From Legionellales bacterium UBA4722 (lineage in GTDB: Bacteria > Pseudomonadota > Gammaproteobacteria > DSM-16500): a stretch of 19,592 bases of DNA. Positions 1 to 6,291 of this stretch are shown in pieces. How positions within the stretch are numbered: the first letter of the stretch is position 1; every line of letters begins with the position of its first letter. Below the pieces are notes generated by a model. That model saw nothing but the letters and a program-made list of their open reading frames with translations, did not search any database and was not told the DNA's origin. The stretch is taken from positions 1-19,592 of the forward strand of contig DHJK01000170.1 of the NCBI GenBank assembly GCA_002404295.1. Direction: 5' to 3'. The position numbers and the translations under genes are program-made.

Positions 1-633
1 TACTTTATATTTAAACCATCTGCACCAGGCACACGAATAGAAAATCCAGAAAATATTACTCATTTACGACAAATTAATACCAAACTAAATGAACTGCTTT
101 CTAAATTAGATGCCGTGTCTGTTATCAATGAAATGAGTCAGTTAAAAATTATTGAATCTATGACAGGTATTGCTGCGGATAATAAGGCTGTTTTAGAAAC
201 TACAGCTGATTTTGCTGAATATGTTAACACAGTACCTAAGCATTACAAAAAAATAGCCTTTTATTATTTTATCTATATGCATTTATGCCTATCTCCGGAC
301 AGTCAACATAAAAATTCGCTTATGGATAAAGTAAAATTAACATTAGAGCCTACTATTGAAGCACCAGATTTTGAAAAGCATTTAGCCTTTATTGAAAGAA
401 ATACATCTAATCGCATGATGCCTGTACCTCTTCCTTTTAAACCTGATCCAGCATTTTCAAAAATGTTTTTCGATATAAAAATGAAAGTCCTGGAACAGCA
501 GAGTCTTAAATCAAAAATTGACTGCGTCTGCCCGCCTATTTTAAAAAAAAATATTCAACAGCATGTAAAGTGGAAAGACATTATTTTAGCACCCACCATA
601 TTTACAATAATAATGCCCAAAAAAATTATCTAA
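1..633 (+). CDS. 3' part of an unrecognised protein gene (5' end outside window)
   Basis: The reading frame is open from base 1 to the taa at 631-633, giving 210 visible codons, so the gene starts upstream of the window. The first in-frame start-like codon is a GTG at 115, but sensible coding continues before it, so I treat the gene as truncated by the window edge. The visible protein is mixed and mostly hydrophilic, with no signal peptide or clear membrane segment apart from a short hydrophobic stretch near the C-terminus (ILAPTIFTIIM, followed by PKKII). It has a Cys pair (CVC) at about residues 177-179 of the visible part. I recognise no family or catalytic motif and offer no function. It converges on ggt with 38 bp between the stops and no obvious terminator. 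Confidence 0.6.
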   Translation, partial: YFIFKPSAPGTRIENPENITHLRQINTKLNELLSKLDAVSVINEMSQLKIIESMTGIAADNKAVLETTADFAEYVNTVPKHYKKIAFYYFIYMHLCLSPDSQHKNSLMDKVKLTLEPTIEAPDFEKHLAFIERNTSNRMMPVPLPFKPDPAFSKMFFDIKMKVLEQQSLKSKIDCVCPPILKKNIQQHVKWKDIILAPTIFTIIMPKKII

Positions 634-671
634 TACACGTGAGATTTATTTTCTTAATAACTCAGAGCTCA

Positions 672-2348
672 TTAATACCCAATAGCTTTTCCATCCGGAC
701 GACGACTATCATTTGCACCATACAATATTCCATCTATAGGATTCAATAAAATCGCCTCCATCGCACCCCATGTTTTTTGTAGCTTTAAGTGATATCCCAT
801 TTCTTCAAGATGGTTTATTGTACCAATAGAAAATGTATCAGGCTCGTAATCAATTACATCTGGTAACCATTGATGATGAAAACGCGGTTCATCGACGGCT
901 TTTTGAATATTCATTTTATAATTGATGACATTTAACAACGTTTCTAATGTGGCCGTAATAATACGGGGTCCGCCTGGGCTGCCCAATACCATAAATATAT
1001 TTTTATCTTTCAAAATAATTGTGGGGGTCATTGAGCTTAAAGGTCGCTTGCCGGGTTGAATATTGTTTGCCATATTTTGCAGTAAACCAAATTGATTAAC
1101 TGCCCCCGGTTTACTGGCAAAGTCATCCATTTCGTTATTAAGAAAAAATCCTGTATTACCTGCAATGACTTTGGCACCAAAAAAACTATTTAATGTATAG
1201 GTCACAGAAACAGCATTGCCATTTTTATCGACAATGGAATAGTGAGTTGTATTTAAACTTTGATGAGTGATACTAATAGAGGGCGTCATATCTATTGCTG
1301 CGTGGTCTTTAAGAATTTTTTGATGAATAGTTTTGGCATATTCTTTTGAAATTAATTTTTCAACAGGATTGTTAACAAAATCAGGATCACCTAATTGATT
1401 ATTACGATCAGCAAAAGCGTAACGCATGGCTTCCACGATAAAATGTACATCGTGTGCAGAATGATAACCTGCTTTTGTTAAAGAATAATTTTCCAAAATG
1501 TTTGCGATTTCACATAAGGTCACACCACCTGAGCTGGGTGGTGGTGCAGAAACAATCGTATAACCATGATAACTGCACTGAATAGGGGTGAGTTCTTGTA
1601 CGGTATATTGGGCGAAATCCCGTAAACTCAGGATACCGCCATTTTTTTCACTCGCATTGATAATGGCAGAAGCGATGTCACCCTTATAAAAAATATCAGC
1701 ACCATCAGCTGCAATTTTTTTGAGTGTATTGCCTAACTCTTTTTGGATAAGAATATCACCTAGTCGATAGGGTTTAGTATTATTCAAAAAAATGGCTGCA
1801 ACATTAGGTTGTTTTTGAAAATATGAAAATGAATTATTGAGTAGCTTTACTGCATACGATGTTAGTGCATAACCGTTATCTGCTAAATGAATCGCTGCTT
1901 TCATGACTTGTTGGCGTTTCATCGTACCATATTTTTTAAGTGCTGTATCCAGACCAAGCACCGTGCCTGGCACGGCCACTGCGAGATAACCTTCCGTTGT
2001 TTTATTTGCAATAATATTACCCTTATTATCCAGGAACATAGTTGCGCTAGCCTTCAAGGGCGCTTTTTCACGAAAATTTAAAAAAATATTTTTTCCATTG
2101 GCTAGATGAATCGTCATAAAACCACCACCACCTATATTACCGCAACACGGGTTAACGACAGCTAATGCATAGCCAACTGCAACAGCCGCATCAATCGCAT
2201 TTCCGCCCGCTTTTAAAATATCTAAACCAGCTTGTGATGCGAGTTGCTGTTCACTGACCACCATGCTCTGTTTAGCAACAACCGGTGATGAAACAGCTAG
2301 GACACTGGCTGGGAAAAAAAAGAGGGCAAGAAAAGTCGTGAGCCGCAT
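672..2348 (-). CDS. ggt: Gamma-glutamyltranspeptidase (glutathione hydrolase), exported
   Basis: This is an N-terminal-nucleophile hydrolase that cleaves the gamma-glutamyl bond of glutathione and related compounds, normally in the periplasm. It has 558 residues, close to the roughly 580 of E. coli Ggt. A signal peptide covers about residues 1-18, with likely cleavage after SVLA. The family's landmarks are present: FREKAP (Arg93, gamma-glutamate carboxylate binding), the autoprocessing site in NTTHYS with Thr367 as predicted catalytic nucleophile and new N-terminus of the small subunit, the NNEMDDF segment (404-410), the SS pair in KRPLSSMTPT (438-439), and the GSPGGPR oxyanion loop (456-462). 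The precursor should therefore self-cleave into about 366- and 192-residue chains. An AAGGAGA ribosome site precedes the ATG. It stands alone on the minus strand. In intracellular bacteria the enzyme can supply cysteine and glutamate from host glutathione; that role is inference here. Confidence 0.95.
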   Translation of the reverse strand: MRLTTFLALFFFPASVLAVSSPVVAKQSMVVSEQQLASQAGLDILKAGGNAIDAAVAVGYALAVVNPCCGNIGGGGFMTIHLANGKNIFLNFREKAPLKASATMFLDNKGNIIANKTTEGYLAVAVPGTVLGLDTALKKYGTMKRQQVMKAAIHLADNGYALTSYAVKLLNNSFSYFQKQPNVAAIFLNNTKPYRLGDILIQKELGNTLKKIAADGADIFYKGDIASAIINASEKNGGILSLRDFAQYTVQELTPIQCSYHGYTIVSAPPPSSGGVTLCEIANILENYSLTKAGYHSAHDVHFIVEAMRYAFADRNNQLGDPDFVNNPVEKLISKEYAKTIHQKILKDHAAIDMTPSISITHQSLNTTHYSIVDKNGNAVSVTYTLNSFFGAKVIAGNTGFFLNNEMDDFASKPGAVNQFGLLQNMANNIQPGKRPLSSMTPTIILKDKNIFMVLGSPGGPRIITATLETLLNVINYKMNIQKAVDEPRFHHQWLPDVIDYEPDTFSIGTINHLEEMGYHLKLQKTWGAMEAILLNPIDGILYGANDSRRPDGKAIGY

Positions 2349-2380
2349 TATTTTCTCCTTATCATTTTTAAGCTCTACCT

Positions 2381-2409
2381 ATACTATATAAATAGTCGCT
2401 AGCGCGAAA
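2381..2409 (-). promoter_or_regulatory. Possible sigma-70 promoter of ggt
   Basis: Read on the minus strand there is a TTTCGC hexamer (2404-2409) and a TAGTAT hexamer (2381-2386) 17 bp apart. An overlapping TATAGT (2383-2388) gives a better -10 but only 15 bp of spacing. The start codon lies about 33 bp further on. The matches are only partial, so this is a weak call. Confidence 0.28.
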
Positions 2410-2418
2410 CTCGTTTTT

Positions 2419-2453
2419 GTCATCCTGAGCCCTTCTTTTCAGGGCGAAGGATC
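2419..2453. repeat. Short dispersed palindromic repeat of the GTCATCCTGAGC...GAAGGATC type
   Basis: The element forms a two-part stem: ATCCT (2422-2426) with AGGAT (2448-2452), and GCCCT (2429-2433) with AGGGC (2441-2445). The two parts are separated by a GA on each side, and the loop is 7 nt. The outline GTCATCCTGAGC...GAAGGATC is a widespread intergenic repeat form in several bacterial groups. It lies between the divergent ggt and ankyrin-like genes. Confidence 0.55.
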
Positions 2454-2515
2454 GGCTAAATTAGTAACCATTCAGGTTTTTACAAACAAATTTAAAAGTT
2501 ACAACATAATCCTCA

Positions 2516-2544
2516 TTTTAGTTGATTTTTAGTCCATTTTTAGT
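2516..2544. repeat. Three TTTTAGT direct repeats with exact 11-bp period
   Basis: TTTTAGT begins at 2516, 2527 and 2538, about one helical turn apart, 42-70 bp upstream of the ankyrin-like gene. This could be a site for a protein binding one face of the helix, phased T-tracts bending the DNA, or chance in AT-rich sequence. Confidence 0.35.
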
Positions 2545-2585
2545 TAACGTGCTTTTTCGTTAATCTCCTTAACAAGGGATCAAAT

Positions 2586-3359
2586 ATGCCATCTGGAAAA
2601 CCGATTTATCAAGATCTTTTAGTGTCTCTGACTAATGATGAGCTAGTTGTATTTATGAGCCAACTGAAAATAGTTGGATTACAAAAGAGATTGCCTGTTA
2701 CGTTTTCTACCGAAGTAGATCAACCTGTTTATTGTAATAATATATACTACCATAGTGCGTTATGCTGCGCTGTCGCTAATCATTACACCGCCATTACGCA
2801 AGCACTTTTAGATGCAGACGCTAATCCAAATATAGCGGATCTGCATACTGTCAATGGCTCAGCGCTATTAATTGCTTCACAGTCTAAAGAACCTAGCGCG
2901 AGAATTCTGCTTCAAATGCTACTTGCAACACCGAATATTGAACTATACGCTATTGATGGATTAGGGCAGTCTGTGTTTTCACTTGCTAACGATAGTAATG
3001 AGTCATTTGTTTTAATGTTGTTAGCATCCGACCCTGTTATTTCTAGATTTGCAGAAGAAGAAAAGCAGGCAATGAGTCGCGCCATTGCTGAGGCAATAAA
3101 ATCTAAATCTACTTATCAAACAAATTCGGTTATTTGTCAAATTTTAAACAAAGCGTATTTAAGCGAGGATGAGCATAAATTAGAAGTAAATAATAAAATA
3201 ACAGAAGCCTACCCGCTGATTGCTTCAGGCCAACCAATCGGCAATATTGTTTCATCCTATTTCTTCCAACGAAAACCGCATTCTTTAAAGGTGATGGAAA
3301 ATTGGGTATTGCAGAATGAGCCTCAAAAAGAAGATGAGATGCCATGTCATATCTCATAG
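2586..3359 (+). CDS. Ankyrin-like repeat protein, function unknown
   Basis: This is a 257-residue protein with no signal peptide or membrane segment. Two to three degenerate ankyrin-like units can be seen: about 55-87 (HSALCCAVANHYTAI, then ALLDADANPNIAD), about 90-122 (GSALLIASQ, then MLLATPNIELYAIDG) and a shorter one at about 126-150 (GQSVFSLANDSN, then MLLASDP). Each follows the helix-turn-helix-loop pattern with a hydrophobic ALL/MLL second helix. The remaining 100 residues are unassigned. The tail NEPQKEDEMPCHIS is acidic and resembles the glutamate-rich C-terminal signals of Dot/Icm type IV substrates, a resemblance only. An AGGGAT ribosome site about 7 nt before the ATG supports the start. 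It stands alone: the next gene, ttcA, begins 79 bp later with its own ribosome site. The molecular role is unknown. Confidence 0.72.
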   Translation: MPSGKPIYQDLLVSLTNDELVVFMSQLKIVGLQKRLPVTFSTEVDQPVYCNNIYYHSALCCAVANHYTAITQALLDADANPNIADLHTVNGSALLIASQSKEPSARILLQMLLATPNIELYAIDGLGQSVFSLANDSNESFVLMLLASDPVISRFAEEEKQAMSRAIAEAIKSKSTYQTNSVICQILNKAYLSEDEHKLEVNNKITEAYPLIASGQPIGNIVSSYFFQRKPHSLKVMENWVLQNEPQKEDEMPCHIS

Positions 3360-3438
3360 GAGCATTGAAAAAAGCTCGAAAGAAAAGCTGAGTGATTTTA
3401 TACATAAATAGTAATATTATTTTCAAACTTAGGAGAAC

Positions 3439-4278
3439 ATGATTTTGTCTAAAGAATCTGCCATTGAAAAAAAACTATTGCATTATACTGGAAAAGCAAT
3501 TGCCGATTACAATATGATTCAAACAGGTGATCGGATTATGGTTTGTCTTTCCGGTGGGAAAGATTCCTTTACTTTAATGCGCATTTTGCAGTTACTACAA
3601 CGCCGCACTAACAACAAATTCGAACTGTTCGCATTCACACTAGATCAATCCCAACCCGGCTGGGACGATAGCGGTCTTCGCGTATGGTTGGAAAAATACC
3701 AAATTCCTCATGAGATTTTAACAAAAGATACTTATTCAATTGTTAAAGCCAAAATTCCAGAAGGAAAAACTTACTGTTCATTATGTTCAAGATTACGACG
3801 AGGTATTATCTATCGTTATGCGGAAGAAAATGGATTCAATAAAATTGCATTAGGACATCATCGAGATGATCTTATCCGTAGTTTATTAATGTCTATTCTT
3901 TATAATGGTGAAATCCGTTCAATGCCACCCAAACTGCTGAGTGACAATAAGCGTCATATTCTTATTCGTCCTTTAGTTTATTGTCAGGAAAAAGATATCA
4001 TTAAATATGCTAATGAACAGGCATACCCGATTATTCCGTGCACTCTTTGTGGCTCACAGGCAAATCTCGTACGACAACGAGTGAAAACGTTAATCGATCA
4101 GCTTGCAGAAGAAAATCCAAAAGTACCCAGCAATATGTTACATGCATTAACGAGCGTTAAACTAAGCCAATTGATGGATAAAAATAAATGGGACTTTAAG
4201 AACTTAGAAAAACAACAAGAAATGCAGCCAGAAATGACTGATGCTGAATTAGAGATCTTTGCGTCTGACTTATTTTAA
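3439..4278 (+). CDS. ttcA: tRNA cytosine-32 2-sulfurtransferase TtcA
   Basis: TtcA thiolates cytidine 32 in the anticodon loop of certain tRNAs, using ATP and an iron-sulfur cluster, in the cytoplasm. The 279-residue protein has the PP-loop ATP-pyrophosphatase signature SGGKDS at 38-43. The cluster cysteines are CSLC at 113-116 and the CTLCGSQ motif with Cys201/Cys204. The GHHRDD (139-144) and MPPKLLSD (162-169) segments are characteristic of TtcA rather than of other PP-loop enzymes such as TilS or MnmA. Length is slightly below E. coli TtcA (about 311), and the start fits because residue 1 is close to the conserved N-terminus and is preceded by AGGAGA at 5 nt. The small membrane-protein gene 29 bp downstream may be cotranscribed. 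No key residue is missing. Confidence 0.95.
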   Translation: MILSKESAIEKKLLHYTGKAIADYNMIQTGDRIMVCLSGGKDSFTLMRILQLLQRRTNNKFELFAFTLDQSQPGWDDSGLRVWLEKYQIPHEILTKDTYSIVKAKIPEGKTYCSLCSRLRRGIIYRYAEENGFNKIALGHHRDDLIRSLLMSILYNGEIRSMPPKLLSDNKRHILIRPLVYCQEKDIIKYANEQAYPIIPCTLCGSQANLVRQRVKTLIDQLAEENPKVPSNMLHALTSVKLSQLMDKNKWDFKNLEKQQEMQPEMTDAELEIFASDLF

Positions 4279-4307
4279 ATACACTTTTTTAAAGGAAGAC
4301 AAAATAA

Positions 4308-4625
4308 ATGATTAAAATAGCCCTAGTGCTTATCTGCCTACTTACACTTGCTTCTATATGGAGAGGGTTTAAAAGTAAGTTTTATCGAAAATACTATAAA
4401 ATGTGTGTTGTTTTGTTATTAGGCGGTATTGTATGTCTTTATATTGGTGAGAAGTATGCAACAGTAGATTCAAATGGAATTCTGCACGAAGTTGGACCTA
4501 TTTTACCGTTAGGGGCTGTTCTACTTCTCATTGGCGTAGTAGGCATGAGCATTTTAACTATTCTGTTATTGTGCCGTCAATGTACCATTCTAATAAAGAC
4601 GGAAAGACACATCAGGCGGCACTAA
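4308..4625 (+). CDS. Small membrane protein, DUF3955-like
   Basis: This is a 105-residue protein with three predicted membrane segments at about 2-18, 32-49 and 64-89. Basic stretches follow segment 1 (RGFKSKFYRKYYK) and segment 3 (KTERHIRRH), which fixes a likely topology with these ends in the cytoplasm. Between segments 2 and 3 is TVDSNGILHEVGPILPLG. This resembles the pattern 'VD.(D/N)G.LHE....PLG' that I remember for the uncharacterised DUF3955 family; that assignment is from memory and unchecked. The ribosome site AAAGGAAG lies upstream of the ATG. It follows ttcA by 29 bp and may share its transcript. It is convergent with prmB, 11 bp away, with no clear terminator between them. Function unknown. 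Confidence 0.75.
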   Translation: MIKIALVLICLLTLASIWRGFKSKFYRKYYKMCVVLLLGGIVCLYIGEKYATVDSNGILHEVGPILPLGAVLLLIGVVGMSILTILLLCRQCTILIKTERHIRRH

Positions 4626-4636
4626 AAAATTACCTT

Positions 4637-5530
4637 TTAATTTAACTCTAACAACTGCTCAGCTGTTAATAAAAACACCCCACCGCCACCATGCTGAAAC
4701 TCCAGCCAAGTAAAAGGAATTGCAGGAAATTTTTCAGCCAGCGCATATTCACTATTACCGACCTCTACAATCAAAATACCATGTGGATTTAAATAACGAT
4801 ACGCATTTTTTAACATACTAACTACAATATCTAACCCATCATGACCTGCAACCAAGCCCAAACTCGGCTCATGCAAATATTCCGCAGGTAAAGCCGCCAT
4901 ATCTTCAGCATCTACATACGGTGGGTTACTAACAATGATATCGTATTTGAGTTCAGGCAAATCCGTGAATAAATCCGAATGATGCAAAGTAACTTGATTT
5001 GTCACTTCATGACGCAATACATTTATTTTCGCAACAGCCAACGCATCAGTCGAAATATCACTCGCATGCACTGCACTTTCAGGAAACGCTTTAGCACATG
5101 CAATCGCAATGCAACCGCTGCCTGTACATAAATCTAAAATAGTATGGACTTGATCGGTATCAACCCAAGGTTCAAATTGATTTCCAATGAGCTCTGCAAT
5201 AGGGGAGCGCGGAATTAGCACACGTTCATCAACATAAAATGATAAGCCTGCAAACCAAGCTTCATGCGTTAAATACGGCACCGGTACTCGCTCAGTGACC
5301 CGACGCTCAATGAGTTGAGACACTTTTTCGCACTCAGTCTGCGTTAAATGCGCATCTAATATACTACAGTCAATATCCTGTGACAAATGAAGCGTGGGTA
5401 AAATCAACGAGACAGCCTCATCCCATGCCCTATCAGTGCCATGGCCATAACTTAAGCCCGCTTCATTAAAGCGGCTGGTAGCCCAGCGTAAAAAGTCACG
5501 TATAGTGCAAAGATTGCTACGATCACTCAT
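4637..5530 (-). CDS. prmB: Ribosomal protein L3 N5-glutamine methyltransferase PrmB
   Basis: PrmB uses S-adenosylmethionine to methylate the side-chain amide of a conserved glutamine in ribosomal protein L3, aiding large-subunit assembly. The 297-residue protein has the N-terminal substrate-recognition domain with LRWATSRF (14-21), YGHGTD (28-33) and YLTHEAWF (86-93), followed by a Rossmann methyltransferase domain. The SAM loop is DLCTGSGCIAIA at 133-144 and the glutamine-methyltransferase signature NPPY is at 202-205. YVDERVLIPRSPI (99-111) and the NPPYVDAEDM context separate it from PrmC/HemK, the release-factor methyltransferase. Length matches E. coli PrmB (about 310). A CGAGGT ribosome site lies about 8 nt before the ATG. 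It is divergent from hpt across 112-124 bp. The chorismate synthase gene that often neighbours prmB is absent here. Confidence 0.93.
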   Translation of the reverse strand: MSDRSNLCTIRDFLRWATSRFNEAGLSYGHGTDRAWDEAVSLILPTLHLSQDIDCSILDAHLTQTECEKVSQLIERRVTERVPVPYLTHEAWFAGLSFYVDERVLIPRSPIAELIGNQFEPWVDTDQVHTILDLCTGSGCIAIACAKAFPESAVHASDISTDALAVAKINVLRHEVTNQVTLHHSDLFTDLPELKYDIIVSNPPYVDAEDMAALPAEYLHEPSLGLVAGHDGLDIVVSMLKNAYRYLNPHGILIVEVGNSEYALAEKFPAIPFTWLEFQHGGGGVFLLTAEQLLELN

Positions 5531-5586
5531 GGATAGAACCTCGTTATGATTAGGACGACTATTCTACTCATTTATGAGGTAAAGTG

Positions 5587-5592
5587 TATAAT
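5587..5592 (+). promoter_or_regulatory. Consensus -10 element upstream of hpt
   Basis: There is a perfect TATAAT in the prmB-hpt divergent region, 62 bp before the preferred hpt start. No good -35 hexamer is seen 16-18 bp upstream, so the promoter may depend on an activator or the match may be chance. If real, it would drive hpt and probably fadE1. Confidence 0.4.
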
Positions 5593-5654
5593 CCTAAATC
5601 CGATAGTTAACAGCTAGAAATTAACCATTTTTTATACACTCGATGGAGAAAACC

Positions 5655-6272
5655 ATGTTTAACACTCATTTAGAAAACAGGGACACTATGAAACCTAACG
5701 TTACTGTAATTAATAATAAAACGATTCAAACCATTTTTGACAAAGCCGATTGTATTCATGATTTAAAAACTATTGAAAATGCATTAGATCAAATGGCGAC
5801 CGATATTACCAAAAAATTAAAAAATGAAAATCCCCTTGTTATTTGTGTGATGATAGGCGCGCTTATTCCAGGCGGACATCTGCTGACACGTTTAAACTTC
5901 CCATTAGAAGTCGACTATATTCATGCAACACGTTATCGTAATGAGATACGTGGCGGCGATTTACATTGGCTAGTCGAACCACGACAATCCTTAGAAAATC
6001 GTACTATACTATTGGTAGACGACATTATGGATGGAGGCTTAACGTTGGCTGCGATTATTGATTATTGCAAGCAAGCTGGCGCTAAAGAAGTTTATTCCGC
6101 TGTGATCGTGAATAAAATACGTCAACGTGAGCCAGGCGTTAATTTTGAACCCGATTTTACTGGGCTGGATACAGAAGATCGGTTTTTATTTGGGTTTGGA
6201 TTAGATTACAAGGGTTATTTACGCAATGCTCCAGGCATTTATGCAGTTGCGAAAGAGCATGAAACGTTATAA
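5655..6272 (+). CDS. hpt: Hypoxanthine-guanine phosphoribosyltransferase
   Basis: This purine-salvage enzyme joins hypoxanthine or guanine to PRPP to give IMP or GMP in the cytoplasm. The PRPP-binding signature LLVDDIMDGGLTL lies at 119-131. HATRYRN, about residues 90-96, and FGFGLDYKGYLRNAPGIYA near the C-terminus match the Pseudomonas-type enzyme more than E. coli Hpt. Three in-frame ATGs are possible: 5643, 5655 and 5688. I chose 5655 (205 residues) because GGAG stands 6 nt upstream of it, and that GGAG is itself inside the first codons of the 5643 reading. ATG 5688, preceded by AGGGA, gives 194 residues, closest to the family length of about 185, and is a real alternative. fadE1 starts 19 bp after the stop, suggesting cotranscription. 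The catalytic region appears intact. Confidence 0.9.
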   Translation: MFNTHLENRDTMKPNVTVINNKTIQTIFDKADCIHDLKTIENALDQMATDITKKLKNENPLVICVMIGALIPGGHLLTRLNFPLEVDYIHATRYRNEIRGGDLHWLVEPRQSLENRTILLVDDIMDGGLTLAAIIDYCKQAGAKEVYSAVIVNKIRQREPGVNFEPDFTGLDTEDRFLFGFGLDYKGYLRNAPGIYAVAKEHETL

Positions 6273-6291
6273 TAGAAAAGGATAATAGATA

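Noticed and set aside
2544..2573. TTAAC/TTAAT/TTAAC elements upstream of the ankyrin-like gene as a PmrA-type effector promoter
   Set aside because: PmrA sites in Legionella are direct repeats about 11 bp apart. Here the spacings are 16 and 9 bp and the flanks do not match.
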